Below the pieces are notes generated by a model that saw nothing but the letters and a program-made list of their open reading frames with translations, was not told the origin of the DNA and did not search any database. Position numbers and translations under genes: made by a program. 64,000 nt of DNA, from positions 2,480,001-2,544,000 of the forward strand of contig OZ243960.1 of the NCBI GenBank assembly GCA_965214435.1. The letters run 5' to 3'. Source of the DNA: Rubrobacter_A sp965214435. Lineage in GTDB: Bacteria > Actinomycetota > Rubrobacteria > Rubrobacterales > Rubrobacteraceae. Below are positions 1-8,173 of this stretch, piece after piece. Position 1 is the stretch's first letter. Each line of letters starts with the position of its first letter.

Positions 1-96
1 TGCCTCGACGAGCGCCCGGCCGAGTTCGCGGGCACCCTTTTCGTAAGCCGGGTCAGCGCCCGAGCTGGAGCCGCAGAAGACGCAGAGATTCTTCAA
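1..96 (-). CDS. LOG family protein, N-terminal part (cut by window edge)
   Basis: Only the first 32 codons are inside the window; the gene continues past position 1. The translation from a TTG start reads (M)KNLCVFCGSSSGADP, which is the hallmark opening of the LOG/TIGR00730 Rossmann-fold family (lysine decarboxylase-like nucleotide hydrolases, often cytokinin riboside monophosphate phosphoribohydrolases). The start was placed at TTG 96 because it lies six bases after the stop of the preceding gene and no better codon is available. It is the last visible gene of the pepA operon. The catalytic PGGxGT motif lies outside the window, so the exact activity cannot be judged. Confidence 0.75.
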   Translation of the reverse strand, partial: MKNLCVFCGSSSGADPAYEKGARELGRALVEA

Positions 97-101
97 GGGG
101 C

Positions 102-359
102 TTACTGTGGCTCGTAGACGTCGTAGAGGATGGGTTCGATGCCGTCCTCCCCGACGCCGGAGCGGTACTGGATATAGCGGGCGCGCTGGAGGTAGGCGAG
201 GGCGGTTCTCACCCTACCTTCAAGGGCGGGGATTTCGTCGGAGATCTCCTCCAGACGCGGGGAGTCCAGGATCACGTCGTCCTCGTCGTTGTCCTGCCAC
301 AGCTCCCAGAGCTTGCGCCAGAGGGCTTCGTTCTCGGGGGGAAGCGCTTCTCTTTCCAT
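102..359 (-). CDS. small conserved-looking protein of unknown function (85 aa)
   Basis: An 85-residue acidic protein with no domain I recognise. It overlaps the moaB stop by one base (TAATG arrangement) and ends six bases before the LOG-family start, so it is translated as part of the same operon. The first half is rich in Glu, Asp and Trp and the second half reads like a helix followed by a short strand region (LAYLQRARYIQYR). It could be a winged-helix-like small protein (one short helix-rich unit ending in a beta hairpin), but that is a guess from composition. It has no signal peptide or membrane segment. Confidence 0.6.
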   Translation of the reverse strand: MEREALPPENEALWRKLWELWQDNDEDDVILDSPRLEEISDEIPALEGRVRTALAYLQRARYIQYRSGVGEDGIEPILYDVYEPQ

Positions 360-889
360 TACTCGGCGTGCTTTCTAAGCTCGAACACCACGTGAGCTAT
401 CTCGGGGACCAGAAGCTTCTCCATCGCGAGTCGGACGGCGTTGCTGGAACCGGGGAGGCTCGCCACGAACTTCGCGCCCGCCGGGACGTTGATTACGCCG
501 GCGGTCGCCCGGCTCAGGAAGGCGGCGGCCCCGATCTCCTCGTAAGAGAGCATCCGGAAGATCTCTCCAAACCCGTCTAGCGGCCGGTCTATCGTGCGGC
601 TTACGACCTCGTAAGTCGAGTCCCGGGCCGAGACGCCGGTCCCCCCGGTGGTAATGACCGCGTCCACGTCCTCCCGGTCGAGCATCTCCACGAGCGCCGT
701 TTGTATGCTTTCCGGATCATCCTCCACCAGCCGCCGGTCTACGGTCTCGTGGCTGGCGCTTTCCAACGACTCCTGGATGGTGTCGCCCCCGGTGTCGTTC
801 TCCGGGGTGCGGCTGTCGCTCACGGTCAGGACCGCTACCCGCACGTGATCCGGGGCCGACTCCCGGTGTTGCTGGACGCTCTCGCTCAA
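359..889 (-). CDS. moaB: MoaB/Mog-type molybdopterin biosynthesis protein
   Basis: This 176-residue protein belongs to the MoaB/Mog/MogA fold, which binds molybdopterin and takes part in adenylylation during molybdenum cofactor synthesis. Visible family motifs are VAVLTVSDSR near residue 18, the TGGTG loop at about 81-85 and LPGSSNAV near 145-152. It starts with TTG inside a TTGA overlap with the upstream hydrolase stop, preceded by a GGAGGAC ribosome binding site. No other molybdenum cofactor gene lies in the window, so its link to that pathway here rests on family alone; standalone MoaB in actinobacteria is common. Confidence 0.88.
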   Translation of the reverse strand: MSESVQQHRESAPDHVRVAVLTVSDSRTPENDTGGDTIQESLESASHETVDRRLVEDDPESIQTALVEMLDREDVDAVITTGGTGVSARDSTYEVVSRTIDRPLDGFGEIFRMLSYEEIGAAAFLSRATAGVINVPAGAKFVASLPGSSNAVRLAMEKLLVPEIAHVVFELRKHAE

Positions 890-1524
890 AATAGTCCTCC
901 CTGAAGGAACGGGTTCATCTCGCGCTCCCGGCCGATGGTCGTCTCCGGGCCGTGACCGGGATAAACCAGCGTGTCGTCCGGCAGCGGGAGCAGCTTCTCC
1001 TCGATGCTGTGCATGAGGACCTCCATGCTGCCGCCCGGCAAGTCTACCCGCCCGACGCTCCCGGCAAAAAGCGCGTCGCCGGAGATCACCAACCCCTCAT
1101 CCCGCACGTAGAACGCCAGATGCCCCGGCGCGTGCCCCGGCGTGTAGAGCGACTCTAGCCGTAACCCACCGACCTCTACTACCTCGCCGTCTTGTATGTA
1201 GCCGTCTACCGCCGGGACTTTCCCGAACTTCATGCCCATCATCATGGCCTGGGTCGGGAGCTGCTTTAGCATCGGCTCGGCCTCCCGGTGGATCCAGACC
1301 GGACAGCCGTACTCCTCGACGAGGGTGACAACCGCCCCGACATGGTCGATGTGGGCGTGGGTCAGGATTATGGAGCTTATCTGAAGCTTTGTCTGCTCGA
1401 CCTGCAACGATATACGGGCCGCTTCGTCGCCGGGGTCGATCAGTGCCCCCACACCCGTAGCCTCGTCCCCGACCACATAACAATTTTCCTGGAACGGCCC
1501 GACGGTAATGCTCTTTAGTATCAC
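886..1524 (-). CDS. metallo-beta-lactamase-fold hydrolase (glyoxalase II-like)
   Basis: A 212-residue MBL-fold hydrolase of the short glyoxalase II-like group (YcbL type). The zinc ligands are in order: THAHIDH at about 55-61, the His of TPGHAPGHLAF near 131, the Asp of SGDALF near 150 and the His of YPGHGPETT near 191. It lacks the C-terminal glutathione-binding domain of true hydroxyacylglutathione hydrolase, so the substrate is unknown. A longer reading frame is open upstream, but GTG 1524 is chosen because it gives a GTGA overlap with the pepA stop and the protein then begins exactly where the family does. Confidence 0.87.
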   Translation of the reverse strand: MILKSITVGPFQENCYVVGDEATGVGALIDPGDEAARISLQVEQTKLQISSIILTHAHIDHVGAVVTLVEEYGCPVWIHREAEPMLKQLPTQAMMMGMKFGKVPAVDGYIQDGEVVEVGGLRLESLYTPGHAPGHLAFYVRDEGLVISGDALFAGSVGRVDLPGGSMEVLMHSIEEKLLPLPDDTLVYPGHGPETTIGREREMNPFLQGGLF

Positions 1525-3062
1525 CGCGCCTCCTGGCTCTCGGCCCTGGCCCGGAGGAACTCGACCAGTAGCCGGGCTGGGGCTCCGGTTGCGCCTTTTG
1601 GTGTGTAGGAGTTCTTCGAGGCCCCCCAGGCGGTGCCGGCGATGTCGAGGTGCGCCCAAGGGAAGTCGGCGAACTCCTTGAGGAAAGCGCCGGCGGTCAG
1701 GGCTCCGGCCCCGCGGCCACCGGCGTTCTTTATGTCGGCGGTCTCGCCTCTTATCTGCTCGGTGTAGTCGTCGAAGAGCGGGAGCGGCCAGGCGCGCTCG
1801 CCGGTCGCCTCGCCGGCCGTCTGGACCTCGGCTATAAGGTCATCGTCGTTCCCCATAAGGCCGGAAGCTCCTTTGCCGAGTGCTATGACGCACGCGCCGG
1901 TCAGGGTGGCGCAGTCTATGACGGCGGCGGGTTCGTAGCGTTTCGCGTAGGAAAGGGCGTCGGCCAGGATCAGGCGTCCCTCCGCGTCCGTCGTGATAAT
2001 TTCGACGGTCTTGCCGGAGTGCATGGTCAGCACGTCGCCGGGCTTAAACGCGCTTCCACCCGGCAGGTTCTCGGTGGCCGGCACGAGGGCTACGACGTTC
2101 AGCGGCAGCTCCAGCGCCCCGACGGCCTCCATCGCCCCGAGGACCGCGGCTCCACCGCTCATGTCGAACTTCATCTCTTCCATGCCGCCGGAAGGTTTTA
2201 TGGAGATGCCGCCGGAGTCGAAGGTGACGGCCTTGCCAACTAGCACCACGGGTGCCTCGTCGCCGCCCCCGCGGTGCTCCAGCACGATAAACTGTGGCTC
2301 CTCGGCTGAAGAGCGCCCAACGGTCGCGAGGCCGGTAAGACCTTCTTCTTCGATGCCGGCCCGGTCCAGCACGGTAAACGCCATATCGTAGCGGGAGGAT
2401 ATCTCGCGGGCTTTGCCCGCCAGGTACTCTGGTGTCGCGGTGCTCCCGGGCTCGTTCGCCAGGTCGCGGGCGAGCAGGGCGGCCGCCGCGATGCTGGTAC
2501 CCGACGACGCCCCCCGGGCCATCGCCTCACCGTCCGCCGCCTCTGAAGAAAGCGCCGCGAGGTCGAACCTTCCCAACTCTGGAGTATTCGAGCCGTCGCT
2601 GTCCACCGTACTATCCGCAGAGCCGTCGCCGCCCGTCCCGGCCGACCCTCCGGTCTTGTACCGGGTAAAGCGGTACAACCCGAGGGCGGCCCCTTCGGCG
2701 GCGGCTTGGGCCGCGCCTTCGGCAGTAGTGCCCTCCGGTAGCCAGGGAACGAAAACGGCTTCGTCGAGCTTCAGGGAGCGGGCTTTTTTCGCCGCCGTGG
2801 CCGCCGCCCGGCGCAGCTTGTCCAGGGTGAATTTCTCTTTCTTGCCGAGGCCGACGAGCAAGAGACGGTCGGCGGCTACGGACTCCCCGGCGTAGAGCAG
2901 CGCTGTCGTGGCCTCCTTGCCGGAGAAGTCGCCGCTCTCTATGGCGGCCCGGGACGCTTCCTCGAAGTTTCCCGGCGGCTTTTCACCGTCATAGAAACCG
3001 ATGGCGAGAAGCCCGGTCCGGGCTTCCTCCGGGGCCTCCGACCTGATGCCTACCTGTACCAA
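1521..3062 (-). CDS. pepA: leucyl aminopeptidase (M17 family)
   Basis: A 513-residue cytosolic M17 aminopeptidase that removes N-terminal residues from peptides with two metal ions. The C-terminal catalytic domain carries VGKAVTFDSGG and KFDMSGG (metal-binding Lys and Asp) and the signature TTDAEGRL near residue 355. The N-terminal half is the usual variable regulatory domain; around residues 140-165 it has a Gly/Ser/Asp-rich linker that looks like lineage-specific padding. It is the first gene of a minus-strand operon with the MBL hydrolase, moaB and two more genes; promoter elements would lie in 3063-3270, shared with the divergent MFS gene. Confidence 0.95.
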   Translation of the reverse strand: MVQVGIRSEAPEEARTGLLAIGFYDGEKPPGNFEEASRAAIESGDFSGKEATTALLYAGESVAADRLLLVGLGKKEKFTLDKLRRAAATAAKKARSLKLDEAVFVPWLPEGTTAEGAAQAAAEGAALGLYRFTRYKTGGSAGTGGDGSADSTVDSDGSNTPELGRFDLAALSSEAADGEAMARGASSGTSIAAAALLARDLANEPGSTATPEYLAGKAREISSRYDMAFTVLDRAGIEEEGLTGLATVGRSSAEEPQFIVLEHRGGGDEAPVVLVGKAVTFDSGGISIKPSGGMEEMKFDMSGGAAVLGAMEAVGALELPLNVVALVPATENLPGGSAFKPGDVLTMHSGKTVEIITTDAEGRLILADALSYAKRYEPAAVIDCATLTGACVIALGKGASGLMGNDDDLIAEVQTAGEATGERAWPLPLFDDYTEQIRGETADIKNAGGRGAGALTAGAFLKEFADFPWAHLDIAGTAWGASKNSYTPKGATGAPARLLVEFLRARAESQEAR

Positions 3063-3272
3063 AACCTACCGCCTCTCTACCCTGAAATTTCCAGAACGCT
3101 CCGCAACGGTCTGGATTATACGGTAAAGAGTCTAACCGCCGGGCCGCTGTGTGTAAGATCCCGCCGGGGGTATATGATTACGTGGTTTGTATCTGCCCGA
3201 GTTACAAGTTGGCTAGAAGGAAACCAGGTTACTCTCTAATGACGCGTCTTCCACAGTTCCCGGAGAAACCGC

Positions 3273-4742
3273 GTGACCATTAGCAGCTCCTTGAGGGGTT
3301 CCTACTGGTTGACGGTAATATTTTCGTTGCTGGCTCTTTCCCCGGAGTTCATCCTGAGTACGGCTCTGGGGCAGGTCGCTCCGGAGATAGCGACGGACCT
3401 CGATACCCAGCAGACCTGGATCTCGATGGGCAACACCCTGAGCACCGCGGCCCTGGCGATCGGCGCGGTGGTCGCCGCCGACCTCGCCCAGCGTGTAAGG
3501 AACCGGGTGCTGTTCCTGAGCTACGAGACCGTTTTTATAGTTGGTTCGCTGCTGGCGGTTTTCGCGCCAGCAGCGGGTTTCTACGTGGCGGGCCATATCC
3601 TTCAGGGCCTTGCTACCGGGATGCTACTGGTCGCCGCCCTGCCGCCGCTGGTAACCTCTTTCCCCGTCTACCGGCTCAAGACTACCATTCCAGCCGTGGT
3701 CATCGGCCTTTTCGGGGCGGTTACGGCGGGTCCGCTGGTCGGCGGGCTTATAGCCCAGACCGGTGCCTGGCGTCTGTTGTTCGGGGTGGTCCTGGCGCTC
3801 GGCCTACTGACGTTCGTGCTGGCGGCGGTCGCATTGGCCGAGCGGCCAGCGCTAAACCCCGGCATGAGGGTGGACGTCCCGGCTTTCGCGCTCTCGATAG
3901 CGGGTACGCTGCTCCTGTTCTACGGGGCCGGCCAGCTTATGAGCTACCCGTGGAACGCGCCGCAGGTCTACGGGCCGATGGGCCTCGGTGTTGCCATGCT
4001 GGTCGCGCTCGTCGTGGTCGAGGCCCGGCAGCAGGAGCCCTTAATGCCGGCGAGACCCCTGAGCAGTACGTTTCCGGTTATCGGTATACTGGCCGCCGTT
4101 ATCTCGGGGGCGGCTTTTACGTCCCTAACACAGCTCCGGGTGATGTTTCTTGGGCAGGTGCAGGGTTTGGAGCCTCTGGCGGCGGGTCTTCTGTTCTGGC
4201 CGGAGGTCGCCACCGGCATCGTCGGCGCGCTCATAGTAGGGGTGGTTCTGAGGACCCGCTGGGTGCTCGTGATGCCGTTTTGCGGCATGCTCTCGCTGGC
4301 GATGGCCGCCTGGATGCTTACCGGCGTAACCGCCGGTACTTCGAGCGGTGTGACGCTCTGGATCTCCGGTCTCCTCGGTCTGGGTGCCAGCTTGACCGTC
4401 ACGCCGGGGCTTCTTATGGCGGCTTTGAGCGTCGTACCGGCGCTGGTGGGGCGGGCGATCGCGCTGGTCCAACTGCTGCGCCTGACCAGTGCCTATCTCC
4501 TGGCTCCGGTGCTGGCACACTTCGCCCTGACCTACGGTACCCAACCCGAGCAACTGCTGACAGGACTGCACACCATGTTCTGGGTGATACTCGGGCTGTT
4601 GGTGGGGGGGATAGCCCTGATCTCCTTTATCTACCTGATCAGCAACGCGCGTCTGAACCCGCCCGGACTGGAAAACTTCCTTGAAGAAGGCGAACCCGCC
4701 CTGGACTCGCCGCCCATCCGGGAGAAACCAGGGTCCGGATAA
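3273..4742 (+). CDS. MFS transporter, drug/H+ antiporter type
   Basis: A 489-residue integral membrane protein with hydrophobic segments along its whole length, matching the DHA2 (EmrB/QacA-like) major facilitator layout. An early LxxxLSPEFILSTALGQVAPEIA segment and the central loop with RRLLFGVV-type residues fit the family. It starts at GTG 3273 after a CGGAG ribosome binding site. Only two bases separate its stop from the next glycosyltransferase gene, so the three genes form one operon. Family membership would suggest export of a small amphipathic compound; the neighbours suggest an arsenical or a glycolipid intermediate, which is inference. Confidence 0.85.
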   Translation: MTISSSLRGSYWLTVIFSLLALSPEFILSTALGQVAPEIATDLDTQQTWISMGNTLSTAALAIGAVVAADLAQRVRNRVLFLSYETVFIVGSLLAVFAPAAGFYVAGHILQGLATGMLLVAALPPLVTSFPVYRLKTTIPAVVIGLFGAVTAGPLVGGLIAQTGAWRLLFGVVLALGLLTFVLAAVALAERPALNPGMRVDVPAFALSIAGTLLLFYGAGQLMSYPWNAPQVYGPMGLGVAMLVALVVVEARQQEPLMPARPLSSTFPVIGILAAVISGAAFTSLTQLRVMFLGQVQGLEPLAAGLLFWPEVATGIVGALIVGVVLRTRWVLVMPFCGMLSLAMAAWMLTGVTAGTSSGVTLWISGLLGLGASLTVTPGLLMAALSVVPALVGRAIALVQLLRLTSAYLLAPVLAHFALTYGTQPEQLLTGLHTMFWVILGLLVGGIALISFIYLISNARLNPPGLENFLEEGEPALDSPPIREKPGSG

Positions 4743-4744
4743 CC

Positions 4745-5509
4745 GTGCAGCACCCCGTCCGACAACTCAAGTCGCCCTTGCCAGGATTCTCCGCCGGCGA
4801 TACGCTGCCCACACCAGCGGCAAGTATCTCCATGATAGTTCCCACCCTGAACGAAGCTTCCAACATAGAAACTCTCCTCGCACGCCTGGACCGTACGCCG
4901 GGCGTCGCGGACATCGTGGTGGCCGACGGCGGCTCCACGGACGGTACGGTAGACCTCGTCCTCCATCACCCGGCCGCGCGGCTCGTCCGCTGCGAGCCGG
5001 GACGCGGTATGCAACTCCGGGCCGGGGCCGAAGCCGCGTCCGGTGAGGCGCTACTCTTTCTGCACGCCGACGTGACACCACCCGCGGACGTGGCCGCCCA
5101 GATACAGAAAGCTCTGGGGCAGGGATACATCGGGGGTAACTTCAGGCTACGCTACCCGGGCGGTGGCCTGCTCGGGCTCTGGCTCCAAAAGTTCGTCGTG
5201 CCCCTCTACCGGAAGCTCGGCCGCTACTACGGCGACTCTGGTTTCTTTGTCCGGCGGGACGCCTACAAATCGTTCGGCGGCTTTCCACGCATCCCGATAA
5301 TGGAGGACATAGTCTTTGTAGAGCGGATGGAAGCCCACGGCCCGACGGCGTATCTGCCGGGGCCGATGGTAAGCTCTCCCCGCCGCTGGGAAGGCCGGCC
5401 CCTGCGGACGCTGCTTCTATGGGCCGCGATGCAGACGGCCTATAACCTCGGTGCTAGCCCGTGGCGGCTGGCCCGCTTCTACAGACCCGACAACGGCGAT
5501 GCCCCGTGA
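4745..5509 (+). CDS. TIGR04283-type family 2 glycosyltransferase (arsenosugar type)
   Basis: A 254-residue GT-A fold glycosyltransferase. It has the nucleotide-sugar motifs ISMIVPTLNEASNIE at about 26-40, VVADGGSTDGT near 58-68 and FLHADVTPP near 98-106, and the conserved RRDAYKSFGGFP acceptor-side motif near 170. These match the family often annotated as arsenosugar biosynthesis glycosyltransferase TIGR04283, which is typically adjacent to TIGR04282 as here. It begins at GTG 4745 just after the MFS stop and overlaps the next gene by four bases. Arsenic involvement is only a family association; no arsM is visible. Confidence 0.85.
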   Translation: MQHPVRQLKSPLPGFSAGDTLPTPAASISMIVPTLNEASNIETLLARLDRTPGVADIVVADGGSTDGTVDLVLHHPAARLVRCEPGRGMQLRAGAEAASGEALLFLHADVTPPADVAAQIQKALGQGYIGGNFRLRYPGGGLLGLWLQKFVVPLYRKLGRYYGDSGFFVRRDAYKSFGGFPRIPIMEDIVFVERMEAHGPTAYLPGPMVSSPRRWEGRPLRTLLLWAAMQTAYNLGASPWRLARFYRPDNGDAP

Positions 5510-6159
5510 CCCGGGCGCTCGTAATGGCTAAAGCCCCGGTGCCTGGCACCGTAAAAACCCGCCTCCGGCTACCGCCAGAGACCGTCGCCCGCCTGCAGGA
5601 GGCGTTTATAGTAGACACCGTCTCCCGGGCGCGGGCCGCGGTAGGACCCGTAACGGTCACCGGCAGCCCTCCGGAGAAGTTACACCTCATAGAACGCCTG
5701 CTACCGCGCGGAGACACCCGGCTCGTTCCACAGGTAGATGGCGACCTCGGGGAGAGGATGCTCGCCGCCGCCCGCGAGATGTTCTCCCGGAGTCCGGAAC
5801 CCGTAGTAATACTCGGCACCGACGCCCCGACGCTACCGCAAGATTATCTCAAGAAGGCGGTCCTGGCCCTTGAAGGCCACGACGCCGCCATCGTCCCGAG
5901 CGAAGACGGTGGGTATGTCCTGCTCGGGTTGCGCGCTCCCTACGAGGCCCTCTTCTCCGGCATCCCGTGGTCCACGGACACCGTCTACCGCCGGACCCTC
6001 GAAAAAGCCCGCGACGCCGGGCTCTCGCTACTAAGCCTGGAATCCTGGTACGACGTGGACGACCCGGAAGACCTCGACCGCCTCTCCCGGGAGCTATCCG
6101 GATCACCCGATACCGCTCCCCGCACGGCGGCCGTTCTGCGGAAGCTGGGCCGTATTTAA
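5506..6159 (+). CDS. TIGR04282/DUF2064 nucleotide-sugar transferase-like protein
   Basis: A GT-A-like protein of about 217 residues with the DUF2064/TIGR04282 signatures MAKAPVPGTVKTRL near the N-terminus, ILGTDAPTLP in the middle and VPSEDGGYVLLGL followed by W-S-T-D-T. GTG 5506 is preferred as start, giving a GTGA overlap with the previous gene; a longer upstream frame exists but would run through the end of that gene. The usual partner, TIGR04283, is directly upstream, and the pair probably builds one glycosylated product. Which sugar and acceptor are used cannot be told from sequence. Confidence 0.85.
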   Translation: MTRALVMAKAPVPGTVKTRLRLPPETVARLQEAFIVDTVSRARAAVGPVTVTGSPPEKLHLIERLLPRGDTRLVPQVDGDLGERMLAAAREMFSRSPEPVVILGTDAPTLPQDYLKKAVLALEGHDAAIVPSEDGGYVLLGLRAPYEALFSGIPWSTDTVYRRTLEKARDAGLSLLSLESWYDVDDPEDLDRLSRELSGSPDTAPRTAAVLRKLGRI

Positions 6160-6239
6160 CCCACGTTTAACTCAAGTAATGTGTGCGGCATATAAACTGC
6201 TTCCCGGCACGGTAGTTGTAGACTAGCAGGAGGAGCCCG

Positions 6240-7016
6240 ATGAAGTACGCCCTGATCTCCGATATTCACTCGAACCTCCCGGCGCTCGAAGCCGTGCTGG
6301 CGGACATAGACGGTCGTCGCGAGCGCGAGGGAGTGGATGCCGTCTACCATCTGGGGGACCTGGTAGGTTATGCGCCGTGGCCGAACGAGGTGGCAACCCT
6401 TGTCCGGGAGCGAGGGATACCAGGGGTGGCGGGTAACTACGACTCTACGGTCGCCACCGACTACAAGCACTGCGGGTGCAAAGCCGAGAACGAGAGAGCC
6501 GAAGAGCTTTCGCACCTCAGCTACGAGTGGACCCGCGAGCACGTTTCGACGGAGACCAAACGCTTTCTTGGAGAACTGCCGTTCAGGATGGACCTCCGTC
6601 CTCGCGGCGGACACACCTCGCGCCCGCAACTTACCCTCGTACACGGCACGCCCACGCTGAACACTCTCTACTGGACCGAAGATCGCCCGGACTCTTTCTG
6701 CACCAAGATGGCGCGGACAGCAGGTCTCAAAGAAGGAGACCTCATCGCTTTCGGCCACACCCACAAACCCTGGCACCGGGAGGTAGAGGGCGTCCACTTT
6801 GTAAACACCGGCTCCGTAGGCAAGCCTAAAGATGGCGACCCGCGGGCCTGCTACGTCCTCGTCGAAGCTGACGGCAAAGGCATTGCCGTCGAGTTCGTGC
6901 GGGTCGAGTACGACCTCGAACGGGCGGCGGCGGGCATAAGAGAGAGTAGCCTGCCGGATGAGTTCGCCAAGCAGCTTGAAACCGGGGGCACCGCTGAAGT
7001 AGCTCGGGTATCATAA
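6240..7016 (+). CDS. metallophosphoesterase (calcineurin-like)
   Basis: A 258-residue cytosolic metallophosphoesterase. The five metal-binding blocks are visible: ISDIHSNLPALEAVL near residue 7, GDLVGY near 40, GNYDS near 69, HGTP near 135 and FGHTHKP near 171. The closest recognisable group is the YfcE/ApaH-like single-domain phosphatases found next to unrelated genes. A strong AGGAGG ribosome binding site precedes ATG 6240. The substrate cannot be predicted. It stands alone between the glycosyltransferase operon and a small amphi-Trp protein, 37 bases upstream of the latter. Confidence 0.88.
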   Translation: MKYALISDIHSNLPALEAVLADIDGRREREGVDAVYHLGDLVGYAPWPNEVATLVRERGIPGVAGNYDSTVATDYKHCGCKAENERAEELSHLSYEWTREHVSTETKRFLGELPFRMDLRPRGGHTSRPQLTLVHGTPTLNTLYWTEDRPDSFCTKMARTAGLKEGDLIAFGHTHKPWHREVEGVHFVNTGSVGKPKDGDPRACYVLVEADGKGIAVEFVRVEYDLERAAAGIRESSLPDEFAKQLETGGTAEVARVS

Positions 7017-7056
7017 GGTGTAACTTGCCGAGGCGACAAAGGTCGGGGGTACGTTG

Positions 7057-7278
7057 ATGAGCGAGAAGCAGGACCGGGATATTGAGAAGGTGTACACCAC
7101 CGCGCAGTTCGTGGCGAAGTTGCGCCGGCTCGCGGACGCCCTTGAGACGGGGGAGAGGTTCGAGATCCAGGTGGCGGGAGAACGAATCTACGTGCCCGCC
7201 CGCGCGGAGTTTACCGTCGAGCACGAGCGGGAGGGTAACGAAGAGGAACTAGAGTTCCAGCTAAAATGGACCAACTAA
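7057..7278 (+). CDS. amphi-Trp domain protein
   Basis: A 73-residue protein carrying the amphi-Trp domain: a conserved Lys/Arg-rich helix (AKLRRLADALETGERFEIQVAGERIYVP) broken by strands, and the diagnostic amphipathic ending LEFQLKW. The domain is widespread in archaea and actinobacteria and has no established function. I place the start at ATG 7057, after GGGGG; the TTG just before it would add one residue. It sits 40 bases downstream of the phosphoesterase and may be cotranscribed with it. Confidence 0.85.
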   Translation: MSEKQDRDIEKVYTTAQFVAKLRRLADALETGERFEIQVAGERIYVPARAEFTVEHEREGNEEELEFQLKWTN

Positions 7279-7327
7279 CAACAACTTTCTGTACCTCGGG
7301 TTCGATACCCCAAATTGGGGGTCGCTT

Positions 7328-8173
7328 CTAGACCTCCGTGCGCTCAAACCTCCACAGCGCCAGACCGATAAACAGTGCCGACCACAGCGGGGCGGCGATG
7401 ATCGAGGCCGGACCAGCTCCGGGTATAGCATCCCCGACGGTCAGGTAGTAGGCCCATTCGAAAAATAGCCAGGGAAAGACCGCCGTAAGCCACGGCGTAT
7501 AGTTGGATAGCATAAGCCCGGCTACCAGAAACCCGAACACTACCCCGGCCAGGGCACCGCGGCTGCTAAACAGCGTCCCCAGGAGCAGCGACAGCGAGAG
7601 GTAGAAGAGCAGGCCCAGAGCCATTATCCCGAGGCCTCCCAGAAACGGTAAGAGCGGTATGGGCAAGCCTGAGATGGTAGGCGTAACCGTGTAGAAAACT
7701 ACGGCGGGCAGGATCAGGGTGACGACCGCGAGCCACCGGATGTGCACCGCTAGCTTTGCCAGGATAAACGCTTTGCGCGAGGCTGGTTTTGAAAGAACCC
7801 AGGCGGCGGTACCCAACTGCTTCTCACCGATAACGGCGCCCTGGGTCTTGGCGACCACGGCGATGACCGAGGCGGCGGCGGCTGCGGCAAAGAACACCAG
7901 CGTCGCGTTCTCATTAACCTGCTGGGGGGAGACGCCGCTGGACACCGTAGTCCGGACAAACGCTACGATCAGCGGAGCGCCGGTCACGAGGAAAAGCCAG
8001 ATCGCCCCGTGCAGGACCCAGGACCACCCAGAAGCCCACTCGCTGTTCTCCTTGCCCATCAGGTTTTTTATGCCGGCTAGAGAGCCCCGGACCGGCTGCA
8101 GCCCGGCTTCCCCTTCCGGCTTGCTGGCGGTATCAGCGCCGGAACTTTTTCTAACGGATTCCCTGGTGTCCAT
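7328..8173 (-). CDS. ABC-2 type transporter permease
   Basis: A 281-residue polytopic membrane protein with about six hydrophobic segments, an N-terminal cytosolic stretch of about 50 residues, and a layout typical of ABC-2 permeases (segment pairs with short polar loops, AWVLSKPASRKAFILAKL before the second pair, which is a common ABC-2 signature). It follows the ATPase gene with a 23-base overlap, so the two encode one exporter. The substrate is unknown. A 49-base gap with a short CCCCAAATTGGGG hairpin separates it from the convergent amphi-Trp gene. Confidence 0.85.
   Translation of the reverse strand: MDTRESVRKSSGADTASKPEGEAGLQPVRGSLAGIKNLMGKENSEWASGWSWVLHGAIWLFLVTGAPLIVAFVRTTVSSGVSPQQVNENATLVFFAAAAAASVIAVVAKTQGAVIGEKQLGTAAWVLSKPASRKAFILAKLAVHIRWLAVVTLILPAVVFYTVTPTISGLPIPLLPFLGGLGIMALGLLFYLSLSLLLGTLFSSRGALAGVVFGFLVAGLMLSNYTPWLTAVFPWLFFEWAYYLTVGDAIPGAGPASIIAAPLWSALFIGLALWRFERTEV

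Noticed and set aside
7298..7310. GGGTTCGATACCC, similar to the T-arm of a tRNA gene
   Set aside because: Only the arm-like 13 bases are present; no anticodon arm, D-arm or acceptor stem can be formed around it, so it is not a tRNA or a clear attachment site.
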